DNA of 64,000 nt from Arcobacter sp. Its GTDB lineage: Bacteria > Campylobacterota > Campylobacteria > Campylobacterales > Arcobacteraceae. Every line of letters starts with the position of its first letter. The first letter of the stretch is position 1. Under the pieces are notes generated by a model. It was not told the DNA's origin, ran no database searches, and saw nothing but the letters and a program-made list of their open reading frames with translations. The stretch is from positions 1 through 64,000 of the forward strand of contig PKUJ01000010.1 in NCBI GenBank assembly GCA_002869565.1. Direction: 5' to 3'. The position numbers and the translations under genes are program-made. Below, piece by piece: positions 20,901 to 35,900 of the stretch.

Positions 20901-23900
20901 AATCTACTGTATCATTTCCACTATCAGTATGAGTTCCAGCATTTACACTTCCACCATAAATAAGATCTCCATCAAGTCCACCTAAAATAGTGTCATTATC
21001 ACCTTGACCTTGAAGAACATCGGCTCCTAATCCACCGATAAGTAAATCATTTCCACCATTACCTAACAATGAGTTTACATTTTCATCACCAACTAAAGTG
21101 TCAGATAAAGTAGAACCTATAATATCTTGAATGTCATATAATCTATCAGTACCTTCACCAACAGCTGTTTGAGTTCCTAAAGTTGTAGTGCTTTCATTTG
21201 ATAATTCAATTGTACTATCTGTTGAAGATAAGTTTAAAAGAATAGAGTTTGATGATCCTGAATAATCAACCACATCTCGGTCACTATCTGTACTTGAAAC
21301 ATTTAAAACATTACCATAAATATAATCATCTCCAGAACCACCAGAAAATGTATCAGCTCCAGTTTGACCAATTAAAGTATCACTTCCTGCACCACCAATT
21401 AAAGTATCTCCTTGTGCTCCACCATCAAGTAAATTATTATTATCATCTCCAATAATAGTATCAATTGAAGCTGTTCCAATAATATTTTCAATGCCATCAA
21501 TATATTCAGCATTTGCAAAACCATCATCTTGAACTCTATATGTTGCGCTATTACCTATGGTTTGAACAGAAGTTAAATCAACTTTTATACCTTGAGTACC
21601 ATCACTATAATCAATGGTATCTGAGCTTCCAGCTCCACCATCAATATAATCTACTCCTTCAAGTCCTTTGAAACTATCATTATCAGCTCCACCAAAAAGT
21701 GTATTATCTTTATCATCACCAGTAATATTATCTACTCTATCAGTACCTATTACATTCTCAATTTGTCTTAATGTATCAGTTTTACCGTTTGATAAAGCTG
21801 TACCTTCAGCAGCATTAGCGCCATTATTGTCACTATCTAAATCAACCGTAACTCCATAAGCTAAATCAGAAAAATCGGCTGTATCAACATCAGCTCCACC
21901 ATCAATAACATCTGCGTCTGCTCCACCTCTAATTGTATCATTACCTGCACCTGTTATAATAGTATTTGATAAGGCATCCCCATATATTGTATCATTACCA
22001 TCTCCAGCAATAATATTTTCAACACCATCTAAATACTCTGCATTTCCATAACCATCATTTTCAACTCTGTAAGTTCCAGAACTTCCATCTGTTTGAGATT
22101 TTGTCATATCAACAATTACTGTACTTCCTGCTGCACTAAAATCAACCGTATCTGTACCACTACCACCAATAAGTTTATCAGCTCCATCTAAACCAACTAA
22201 ATAATCATTTCCAGCTCGTCCTTCAAGTGTATTATCAGTATTACTTCCAGAAATATAATCACCCTTATCTGAACCAATAACATTTTCAATATTTGTAATA
22301 GTGTCTGTTCCATATTCATTATGAATTCTTTGCGCACCTGTATTTGATAAATCAATTTCAATACCTAAATATGCATCTGTTCCACTTGAATCAATTCCAG
22401 CACCATCTATATCTCTATTATCACCGGTATCATCATTTATTGCAATAGAGTTATAATCTAAAGTATCAGCCGTTCCATTTAACGTTCCACCATCAGTATC
22501 ATCACCATCGATAATATCATTTCCAGCTCCAGCTATAATATAATCGTTTCCAGCTCCACCTTCAACTACATCATCCCCTGCCATTTCAGAGATAATATCA
22601 TCTCCTGCTAAACCTTTAAGTGTGTTAGTTGCATCATTACCAGTAATATTATCAGCATCTCCACCTAAGTCAGAACCTGTGATATTTTCTATACTACTAA
22701 AAGTATCGGTACCTATTGAAGAACCAACAGCAAATGAATTTGCAATATTTGCCTGAACAGATGAACTTTCATTACTATAATCAGCAGTATCACTTCCATC
22801 ATCACCTACAAGGTTGTCATTACCAGCTCCACCAATTAAAGTATCATCTCCAAGTCCACCTTCAAGGGTATCAACTCCTGCTTCACCATCTAAAGTGTCA
22901 TTTTCTGAGCCTCCATATAATAAATCCGAATCATCTCCACCTAAAATATGGTCAACCCCAGATCCACCTATTAAAGTATCGAATCCAAGTCCACCTATTA
23001 AAGTTTCAGTTCCACTTGCATTTGCTCCACCATCAATATAATCATCACCTGCTGAACCATCAATATAATCTGTTCCTGCATTACCAATTAAACTATTGCT
23101 ATCAGCATCACCAATTAAAATATCATTTAGTGATGTTCCATATATATTTTCTATATTTACAATGGTATGGTCATTTATAGTTCCATCAACAGTAACATTT
23201 GTAACCGTGCTATCATTTAATGTTACTTCTACACCTGAAGTTGTAACAGTAAGAGAACTATAATCAATAGTATCACTTCCTCTTGTGGTATCTACTTCAT
23301 TTCCACCATCAATAACATCACCTGTAAAATCTGTACCATCAAAAATATCATTACCTGCACTACCAAATAAAATATCAGCATCTGCTCCACCAGTTATTTT
23401 ATCATTTCCATCTCCACCATCAATATAATCTGCTCCAGCAGCACCTAGAAGAGTATCATTTCCAGCCATACCTAAAAGAGTATTTGAAGCAGTATCACCA
23501 GTAATGGTATCATGAGTTGTACTTCCTGTTACATTTTCAATATTTTGGATTTGGTCATTTGAATCACCAGTTACATTTACAGTTGCAAGTGTTGCACCAT
23601 TTAAAGTTACGTTTATTGCATTGTTTTTTGAACTATAATCAATAGTATCACCATTGATTTCATTTGTATTAGCTCCACCATTAATAATATTTGATACTCC
23701 ACTTGCAGTAACAAAATTATCATCATATGAAGACCCCACAATATTTTCTACTGTTGTTAAAGTATCAACTATTCCACCATTTTCAGTTGCAGTTCCTGCT
23801 TCTAAATCTACACTTACACCAGCTGCATTATCGTAATCATATCGTACCTCATCGATTCCAGCTCCACCAATAAGTGTATTAACTCCTGAATCTCCAGTAA

Positions 23901-26900
23901 AGGTATCATTATTTCCAGTACCTATTACATTTTCAATATTTGAAATTAAATCTTGATTAGTACTATCTATAACAACTGTTGTTTGATTACTTCCATCAAG
24001 AGTCACAATTAGCCCATCATTTGCAGGGTCAACAGTTGTTGTAATAGCTGAATAATCTAAAGTATCCCCAGTAGTATCAGCTCCACCATCTATTACATCA
24101 AGACCATCATCTCTATTTAGGTAAAAAATATCATTACCAGAATTTCCAGTCATAGTATCAACACCAGCTTCACCATAAAGATGATCATCCCCAAGTCCAC
24201 CATCAAGAGAATCTGAATCAGCTCCACCATAAAGAGTATCTGATCCTGCACCACCTAAAAGAGTATCTGCTCCAAGCAAACCATAAAGAGTATCATCTCC
24301 ACCCAGTCCACTTAATGTATTAGTTTCATTATTACCATTAATGGTATCACCCTCAAGATTTGATCCAATAATGTTTTCAATTCCGTATAGATAATCTGTT
24401 CCTTGATCAGCACTCACTGCTGTTCCTTCAGCATCACCATCACCCAATGTTACAGTCATTCCTTTAATTGCTTGAGAATAATCAACTGTGTCTGTTCCAC
24501 TATCAGTAGTATCATCTCCACCATAAACATAGTCTGTGCTATTATCTGCTTGCACAAACGAAATGGTATCATCTCCTACTTCACCAAATATTGTATCTGC
24601 TCCTAATCCACCATTTAAAGCGTCATTTCCAAGTCCACCATAAATTGTATCATCTCCAGATTCTCCTTCAATAGAGTCAGCATCAGCTTCTCCATACAAA
24701 ATATCTTTTCCATCTCCACCATATAAAAGATCTAATCCATCTCCACCATAAAGAATATCATCACCAGCTTTTCCATCTAAAGTGTCATTTCCACCCATAC
24801 CTTGAAGATTATTATATGTAGCATCTCCGGTGAAAATATCTTTTTGATCTGTTCCAATTAGATGTTCAATTTGGGTAATTGTATGTGAGGAACCTTCATG
24901 ATTTACTGTTACAACTGTTGAAGCTCCAAGATCAATAGTAAGTCCAGAGGTGCTTAAACCTTGATAGTTTACTGTATCGTAGTTATCTCCACCTATTATT
25001 TCATCCCCATTTTCTTGACCATCAACATTAACTATAAATAAATCATCTCCAGTTCCACCATTTAAATAATCTGCTCCTGCAGCACCATTTAATGTATCAC
25101 TTCCACCTTGTCCATACAATGAGTTATCTGCATTACTTCCAGTAATTGTGTCATTTTCAGTATTAGAACCTTTAACATTTTCAATTCCATATACTGTATC
25201 TACCTCACCACTACTTCCTACTGTAACAGTTGCACCTTCACCTAAAGTAGTTATTATTCTAGATTGAGAAGTATAATCAATCATATCATTTGTACTTGTA
25301 TCTGTAGATGCATTCCCACCATAGAAAGTATCATCTCCACCGTTTCCTACAAAAGTATCATCTCCATCTTCACCTTGAAGTATATTTGCTACATTACTTC
25401 CAGTTATACTATCATTTGCACTTCCACCAATAGCATTTTCAAAAGAGCTGATAATATCATTATCTGTTACATTAACATATGCGGTTTCACTACCTAAATC
25501 AACAGTTACACTTGATGTTGCATAAGAGTATGAAACTGTATCATTTCCAGAACCTGTTCCATCTATTGCATCTCCATATAATTTGTCAATTCCAGCTTCA
25601 CCTGAAATAGTATCATTTCCAGCATTTCCTACAATGGTATTTGAATCACTATTACCTGATAGATTATCATTAGCACTACCAGATAATATATTTTCTACAT
25701 TTCGTACTGTATCATTATCTCCACTTGTAATAGTTACAGTTGCATCTGTATCTGCTCCGGCCAGATCAAGGCTAATTGAATTACTTACTATTTGATAATC
25801 TAAAGTATCTAATCCAGTTCCCCCATCAATAATATCTGCTCCATCATTATTATCACTTGCAATTATTAAATCATCATCTATTCCAGTGTTAATAACATCT
25901 GCTCCATTATATGCAGTTACTGTATCAGCTCCGGCTTGTGTAGTAATGATATTTGCTACATGGCTTCCATTTACAATATCAGCAGCATAATTTGAACCAA
26001 TGACATTTTCAATTCCATAAAGAATATCATCACCTTGTCCTTGATCTCCACTAGCTCCATCTGAAAGACCAACTGCATCATAAGTTCCAAATTCATTATC
26101 AACAGCAAGGTTTGTATCAAGAGTAATTGTGAGGTTTTCTAATGCATTTGTATAATCAACTGTATCATTTCCACTATCATCTGTTGCATCACCACCATAA
26201 ATAACATCATCTCCAACTCCACCAGTTAGAGTATCATCATCTTCATTTCCATATAGTGTATCATTTCCAGATTCACCTAATAGTGTATCATTTCCTGTTC
26301 CACCATACAATTCATCATTACCTGCTCCACCTAAAATATAATCAGCTCCACCATTTCCTAAAATCGAATTATTAGCTTCATCTGCTTGAATAATATCAGA
26401 ATCATTAGTTGCAGAAATATGTTCTACATTAAGTAGTGTATCAACTCCAGCTTGACCTTGAACCGTTACAGTTGAAGGATTTAAAGTATCAAGGGTTAGT
26501 TCAATACCATTATTTCCACCTACACCATCTCCTGTAATTACTGAATAATCAGCCCAGTCATTAACTCCTGCTCCACCATCATATCTATCAGCTCCATCAT
26601 CACTCCAAGCATCCATTGTTCCATCATTATTGGAATCAGTTCCAGCTATAAAAGTATCACTTCCATCACTTCCTGTTACTGTATTATCTTGACTTGAGCC
26701 AATAAATGTATCATCTAAATCTGATCCAATAATATTTTCAATAGAAGTTATAGTATCAATATCTCCTGTTACAATTGTTTGTGCTGCAACTGTACTCAAG
26801 TTTACATCTACTCCATTAGTTGTATAATATTCATAAGAGATAGTATCAATGCCATTACCACCATTAATTATATTAGTATAAGCACCCTCTTTCATTTTGA

Positions 26901-29900
26901 TAGTATCATTAGCTTCACCACCAATAACATTTTCAATATCTACAAGTGTATCATTACCTATTCCTGAACCAGTTGCAGTTCCAGTATCAAGATCAACACT
27001 GACATTGAGTGTTTCTCCTGCATAAGTAACTGTATCGTTAGCAGCTCCTCCATCAAGATAATCATCTCCAGCATCACCTCTTAGAGTATCATCTCCTGCC
27101 ATACCTTTTAATGTATTATTAGCACTATCTCCACCGATTTGATCATTACCAGCTGTTCCAATAATATTTTCTATATTTACTAATGTATCGTTTGGTTGAG
27201 CAACTCCTCCATCACTAACACTTACAGTTCCATTTACTGATAAATCTACAACTATACTATCATTGCTTTGATCTAATCTATTACTATAGTCAACTGTATC
27301 TCCATTTACCTCAGCAGATTCACTCACTCCTCCATTAAAGATATTTGCAACATCATTAGCACCATAAAAAGTATCATCATAATTTGAACCTATAACATTC
27401 TCTATATTTGCTAACTTATCAAATCCTTCTGCAGCTCCAATATTTTGTGAAGTAGTTCCATCATCTCCTAAATCAACAGTGACACTTCCGCTTGCATAGC
27501 TATAATCAACAGTATCAACTCCTGCTTCACCATCAAGGTCATCATTATTTTGACCACCGATTAATGTATCAGAACCATCTCCACCTCTTAAAATGTCATC
27601 TCCAACATCACCATCTAAAGTATCATCTCCAAGTCCACCATAAATAGTATCATCTCCACCTTGTCCAAGTAAATAATCATTTCCAGAAACACTATTAGCT
27701 AAATCATCTCCATAGATAATATCTTTATCACTTCCACCTTCAATATAATCATCTCCAGCATCTCCATAGATTGTATCAATTCCTGCATTACCAAATAATC
27801 TATCGTTATCACTTCCCCCATCAAGATAATCTGCACCATCTCCACCTGTTAAAGTATCAAGACCAGCATTACCTAATAGTATGTTATTGTTTATATCTCC
27901 AACAAGAGTGTCATTTGCACTACCACCCGTTACGTTTTCAATATTTACAACACTATCAGTTGTTCCATTTCCTAAAATTACATCTGAAGCAGTTGAACCA
28001 TTTAATGTAACATCAACTGATATTGCTTCTGCACTGTAATCAATAGTATCACTTCCATCATTACCATCAAACTCATTATTAATGGTAATATCTGAAATTA
28101 AAGTATCATTGCCTGTTCCAGCAACTACATTTTCGATACTTGTTAGAATATCATTATCACCAGTTGGATTAGCTCCTTGGCTTAAATCAATAGTTAAATT
28201 ATCACTATAATTTTCATAACTAACTGTATCATCTGCTCCACTATTTCCATCTATCTCATTTTCAATATTTTCTACTAAACCACCATTTGATTTTAAAATA
28301 ATTGTATCATTTCCTGTAGACCCAGTAACATTTTCAAAACCACTTATTGTATCACTATCATTTACATCAATTACGGCAGTATTATTTTGAAGATTAACAG
28401 TAACTCCAGATGAATCATAAGAGTAATCAACTCTGTCATTATTTCCAGTTCCACCATCAAGATAATCTAAACCATCTCCTCCACTTATAGTATCATTTCC
28501 AGATAATCCAATAAGAGTATTTTTATTAGAATCACCACTGATAGTATCATTTCCAGCTCCACCAGTAATATTTTCTATGTTAAATAAAGTGTCTGTTGCA
28601 GTTTGAGTAGCAATACCATCATTATTTGCACCATCTAAATAAATATCAACATTTCCAGTAACTAAACTTGCTTCAATTCTATCATCACTATCAGTTAGTC
28701 TTGAAGAATAATCAACTGTATCACCTGCGGTTTGATGATTTCCACCATAAAATTTATTGTCATTATTTTCATCAGTGATAAAGGTATCATCATAATCTGA
28801 ACCCAGAGCATTTTCAATATCAACTAAGGTATCTGTACCTAATCCTGCTCCTACATTTACAGAACTCCCAGACATATCAATAGTAACTCCTGAAAATGCA
28901 TCTGAGTAATCAACTGTATCTCCATTTGTTCCATTTGCTCCACCATTGATATAATCATCTCCAAATCCACCTTTTAAAGTATCATCTCCATTTTCACCAT
29001 ATAAAGAGTCATTACCTGCATTTCCATTGATTTGGTCATTTCCATCTTGTCCATAAAGAGTATTAGCATCACTATTTCCACTAATAGTATCAGCACCTTG
29101 TGAACCGATAATATTTTCAATATTTTGGATTTGATCAATATCTGCTGTTCCATTAATAGTCAAGTTTGCAAGAGTATCTGTGCTATTTAAAGTAATATTT
29201 ATCTCATTCCCGACACCAAGAGCACTAAAATCAACCGTATCAATATCTCCGTTTCCATTGATTTGATCAATTCCATCTTGTGCACCAGTTAAAATAAATA
29301 GGTCTTGTCCCGCTCCACCCTCTAGTAAATCTGCTCCATTTCCTCCTGTTAAAGTGTCATTTCCACCTTCACCTTTTAAATAATTTCCTTGGGCATCACC
29401 AATGATTGTATCATTACTATTAGTACCAGTAATATTAACTATTGAATATAATTTATCTGTTGAATCTGCATTTGCAAAATCAACATCACCAGATGCTGCA
29501 CTATTGAGTTTTAAAACTTGTGCATAACTATTAGTTCCATCAGAAGTTGTATTACTTAAATCAACATATATTTTTCCAATATTATCATTGCTATAATCAA
29601 CTTTACTATAATCACTATCTAAAATATGAGTACCACTTGAATTTAATGTTCCTGAGTAATATACATCATCTCCATCAGTTCCATAAAACTTATCATACCC
29701 CTCAGCTCCTACAAATGTATTATTTGAAGAGTTTCCAGTCATTGAATCGTTATTATTTGAACCAACAACTACTTCAATATCTATTAAATTATCAACTCCA
29801 CCATCACCATCATTTGTAACTTCACCTGCTGTTACACTCATATCAACTATAATTGGACCAGCAGCACTTCTATAATCTGCAGTATCAATATTATTTCCAC

Positions 29901-32900
29901 CATTTAATATATCATTTCCGGCAGCTCCATAAAGTGTATCATCTCCATCACTTCCACTTAAAGAGTTATTCGCGCTATCACCATTGATTGTATCATTTGC
30001 ACTTGAACCAATCACATTTTCAATATTAACTATCGTGTCATCTGCATATCCAGTTCCAGCTCCACCAACATAAACCGTACTATTAGTTGAATCATCTAAA
30101 GTTACATTAATTGATTGAGAAATAGAACTATAATCAACAGTATCACTTCCTCTACTAAGATCACTTTCATTTCCACCGTCAATAAAATCCGCTCCATCAT
30201 CAGCATCTTCTAATACTTTGTCTCCATTTGTATCAATTCCTGCTTTAAAGGTATCATTACCTTCTCCACCAGTTAGATAGTCGTTTAAAGCATCACCAAC
30301 AATGACATCATTTCCATTAAGCCCAATTAAGGTATTAGATTCTTCATTTCCACCAATATAGTCATTTTGATTTGTTCCTCTAATATTTTCAATATTTTTT
30401 AAATAGTCATCACCAATATTATTAATAGATGCTTGAGCATATCCTGTTAATCCATCTACGTTTCGTAAATTTATATCAAGTGTTCCAGATTCTGATGAAA
30501 AGTCAATACTATCTCCTATAGTGTCGTGTGAACCACCATCAAGATAATCAATTCCTGCACCTCCAGATAGTGTATCATCTCCACCTTCACCATAAAGTGA
30601 ATCTGCATCATTTTCACCATTTAAGATATCATTTCCAGCTCCACCATAAATAGTATCTTCTTTATCCCCACCTAAAATAGAATCATTACCTAATCCACCA
30701 TACAATAAATCTTTTCCATCTGCTCCATCAAGAAAATCATTTCCTGCTCCACCATCAAGAGTATTAACAAGTCCATCACCAATAATGTTGTCATTTCCTG
30801 CTCCACCAATTACATTTTCAACATCTTGTAATGTATCATTTGCAACTCCAGTGATTGTTACAGTTTTAATTTCTGAACCTTCAAGTTCAACACTAATATT
30901 TCTACTTGTATCAGTAATACCACTATAATCAGCGGTATCTCTACCTGTACCACCAATTACTGTATCACTTCCATTGTTAGCTTCATTAGTTCCTAAAATA
31001 AAGGTATCAATATTTTCTCCACCATCAAGTTTGTCATCTCCTGCTCCACTGTAAAGTGTATCATTCCCAAGACTACCTAATAATGTATTTCCTGAACTAC
31101 CTGCTATTAAAATATCATCATTATTTGAACCAATCGCTGTTTTAAAATTATATATTTCATCTTGTTCATCGCCTAAATCGGTATTGTTTCCACTTCCATC
31201 ATAAGTAAAACCATCCCCATCTAAATCTGTGATTGCACTATTATTCCCTAAATCAACTCTTACTTCATACGCAGAACTTTGATATGATAAAGTATTTCCA
31301 ACTGAAGTTGAACCTTCTCCATCTAAATAATCTTCTCCTAGTCCACCATCAATAGTATCATCACCAGCTCCACCAAGCAGAGTATTTATTCCACTATTTC
31401 CAATAAAATCATCACTTGAACTCGAACCAGTTATATTTTCTATATTTCTAATTGTATGATCATTTACACCTGAAAGTTGAACATCAGAAGAGATTCCACC
31501 ATCTTTTAATTCAACAGTAATCGCTGCACTTACATTGCTATAATCAACGGTATCACCAATTCCAAGAGTATTAGTACCTCCATCAATTACATCTGCAGAA
31601 GTTTCTCCATCTCTTTGAATAAAGATATCATCTCCACTATCTCCAATTAAAGAATCTGAACCTGCTCCTCCATCAATAATATCATTTCCAGCACCACCTT
31701 CAAGTTGGTTTGCATTTGCATCACCAGTTATAATATCATTATTTGAACTTCCTATTACATTTTCAATGCTATTGATTGTATCACTATCTAATAATGTAGT
31801 TCCAGTGTAAACTTCTGTACTAGGAGTTGAAAGATTAACTTCTACATGATAAGAAGCATTTATAGCTTGATAATCAAGTGTATCAGTATTTCCATCCCCA
31901 TTAATTACATCATTATTTCCATCTACATCACTATCTTTTATACTAAATACATCATTTCCTGTGCCACCATTAAGTTCATCAATTCCATCACCACCACTTA
32001 GAGTATCATTTCCTTGTCCAGCATCAATTGTATTATTTGAACTATTTCCAGATAAAATGTCATATTTATCTGATCCAATTATATTTTCAAATCCACTAAT
32101 AGTATCTATTCCATCATTGATTGTATTTATAGTATATGGTGTTGCGCTATCACTTAATGTAACTGTAACACCAGAGGTATCAGATGAATTTGCATTTGCA
32201 TATGATAAAGTATCAATTCCAGCTCCACCTACTAAAGTATTATTTGAACTATCTCCTTCTAATGTATCATCATTTGCTGAACCTATAAGATTTTGAATAT
32301 TTTCAAAAGTATCAGTATCTGCTCCAACAACTCCTGATCCAATAATTGCTCCCCTTGATAATTTTGCATTTACTGCACCCTCAATGGCATAAGAAACGGT
32401 ATTATTACCATCTCCTCCTAAAAATTTATCACTTCCAGCTCCACCTAAAAGTAAATCATCTCCCAATCCACCATTTATTGTGTTTGCAAAATCATTTCCT
32501 ATTAAGGTATCATTATTATTAGATCCAACAATATTATCAAAATTTAAAAGAGTATCATCTCCTTCAGTAGAACTACTTGCATGTTGAGCAGCTATATTTT
32601 CTACATTTCCATCGAAATCTATATCACTATTAATTAATGAGCCTAAGTTAATTGTAACATCAGAAGTCGCATTTGAATATGATACAGTATCGTTATTTCC
32701 ACTATACCCATCAAGAATATTATCTGCACTATCACCTTCAATAGTATCATCGCCACTACTTCCAATAATATTTTCAATATTTGATAATTGATGATCATTA
32801 GGACTACTTCCCACAGTAACATTAGCTAATCCAGTATCATTTAAATCAACAATAACTCCATTTGTTATGGCACTATAATCAACAGTATCACTACCTCTTG

Positions 32901-35900
32901 ACGTATCAGCTTCACTTCCACCATAGATTAAATCTCCAGTTGTATCCCCTGAAGCTGCAGTTTGAATAAAAATGTCATTTCCAGCTCCACCAAACATAGT
33001 ATCAGACCCTGCATCACCTTGAATAGTATCATTACCAGTTCCACCTTCTAATGTATCATCATTTGCTCCACCAGCAAGTGAATCATCTCCTGCTTCACCT
33101 TTTATAGTATTAGCATTTGCATCTCCAATAATAATATCAGTTAATTGGGTACCTATAACATTTTCAATTCCACTTAAAGTATCCTCTTCTTCACCAACTT
33201 CATGCAATTGTAAAGTTGTGAAGTTCCCACTCGTTGCACCATTGGTATCAATATACGCAGTTCCAGCGCCGCCAACTAAAGTTAAATCAACTCCTGCATC
33301 ATTTCTAGAACTATAATCAACTGTATCACTATCAGCTCCTCCGATTAAAGTATCATCTCCTAAACCACCAATTAAAGTATCATTTCCAGCTTCACCATCA
33401 AGATAATCATCTCCTCCAAATCCAGAAATTGTATCATTTCCAGCTCCACCTTTTAAACTGTTTGCACTATCATTTCCATTTAAAATATCATTACCTGAAG
33501 ACGCTACTAGATTTTCAATATTTACTAAAGTATCTGTTCCATTTGATTTTGTAACGCTAATTGAGTTGTCAGTTTGAACATTAACTGTAATTCCATTTAA
33601 AGAAGTATAATCAACTGTATCTCCAGTAGTATCCGCTCCACCATCAATATAGTCATCTCCACCACTTGCAAAAATAGTATCATTTCCAGCTAAAGTTTCA
33701 ATGGTATTATCTGAAATATTTCCAGTAATTGAGTCATTTCCAGCTCCACCTTCAACATTTTCTATATTTTTTATAATAAGATCGGCTCCATTAACCCCAT
33801 CAGTATCTTGTGCATTTTCATCTGATAAATCAACGGTTACTCCTCCACTGGCAGGGACTGTGTAATCAAAACTTACAAAGTCTTCATCACCTTCTCCTCC
33901 ATCTAAATAATCTGCTCCACTATCTGATCCTATTCCATATAAAGTATCATTTCCTGCTCCACCAATAAGAGTATTTTGTCCAGTTGTACCTTTAAGTTCG
34001 TCATCATAAATTCCACCAATAGCACCTTCAATAGAGACAAAAGTATCAGTACCTAATCCTGCACCAACTGGGGCAGGAGTAGTTAAATCAACAGTAATTC
34101 CCGCATTTGCATCAGAGAAATCAGCAGTATCGATTCCAGCTCCACCATCAAGATAATCATCACCTGCTCCACCTTTTAGAATATCATCTCCAGCTTCACC
34201 ATATAAAGTATCATTATCCACTCCACCATCAAGAGTATCTTGATCATTTCCACCATATAAAGTGTCACTTCCAGCTTCACCTTTTAATATATCATCGCCA
34301 TTTCTACCTTCAAAAGTATTATTTGAACTATTTCCAGTTAGTTTATCAATATCATTTGTTCCAATAATATTTTCAATATTTTCGATTGTGTGATCACTTG
34401 GTTGTGAACCAACTTTTACATTTGATTTACTAGTATCATTTAAAACAACTTCAATACTTTCAGATAAAGAACTATAATCAATTGTATCTCCAGTAGTATC
34501 AGCTCCACCATCTATTTCATCACCTGTAAAGTTTGTACCTACAAAAGTATCATTTCCATCTTCACCATAAATATAATCGGCATCTGCTCCACCATCAATT
34601 TTATCATCACCCGTTCCACCTTTAATAGTATCTATTCCAGCTCCACCATCTAAAGTATCATCTCCACTAAAACCATCTAAAACATTGACATTATCATCAC
34701 CAGTTATATTATCATCAATTTGTGAACCAGTAATATTTTCAATCTCATAAAGGCTGTCTTGTTCTCCTGAAATTCCAACAGTTGCCGTGGCACTTCCTGC
34801 ATTTAATGTTAAAGTTACAGCTTCAGTTCTACTACTATAATCAACTGTATCTCCAGTACTTAAATTTGTTCCACCTCTTAGTTCATCATCTCCTAAACCA
34901 CCACTTAAAGTATCATTTCCGTCTTCACCATAAAGGGTATCAGCATTAGCCCCTCCATTTAGAACATCATCATTAGCCCCACCTTTAAAAATATCAACTC
35001 CAGCCCCACCTGTCATTGTATCCTTATAGTCAGTTCCTTGTATCTGTTCAATATTTTGTAAAGTATCAGTAAAACTATTAGTTTTATCTACACTATTTCC
35101 TGAGCTAACAATAATTCTTTGAGAGGCATTTGAATAATCTGCAATATCTGTATCATTTGAGGTAGCATCAACTCCACCATTTATAATATCATCTCCATCA
35201 CTTGAGAAAAATCTATCACTTCCTTCATTTCCATCTAGGCTATTATTTGCACTTGACCCAGTTATAGTATCATCTAAAGTCGTAGCAATTATATTTTCAA
35301 TATTTTTGATGGTATCACTATCACCTGTTACAATTTCTTGAGAAGCAGTTGTTCCAAGATTAACAGTAATAGCGTTTGTAGTGTAATTTGAATAATCAAT
35401 AGTATCAGTACCCTCTTTTCCATCAACAGTATTTGAAGTTGTTCCACTTGCCATAATAAAGGTATCATTGTTGATACTTCCATTTGCATTTTCTATATTA
35501 TTTAAAATATCTGCATCATTCCCATCATTTGCAGTATTAGTTGTAAAATTTACAGTAACACTATTGCTTCCACTATTTAAATAAGAATAATCAACAGTAT
35601 CACTTCCAGCTCCACCATCTAAGGTATCAACTCCTTCATTTCCTATAAGAGTATCATCTCCAGCTTGTCCATAAATAGTATCATCTCCAGCTCCACCACT
35701 TAAAGTATCTGCTAATGTTGTTAAATCTGAAACTCCTAAATCTGCATTTCCAATTTGTTCACCATAAATAATATCATTTCCAGCTCCACCAGAAATAACA
35801 TCTTTACCTTCCATTCCTTCAAAAGTATTTACAATATTATCATCACTATCACCAATAATCGTATCATCATTTTTTGAAGCTCTTATATTTTCAATTCCAT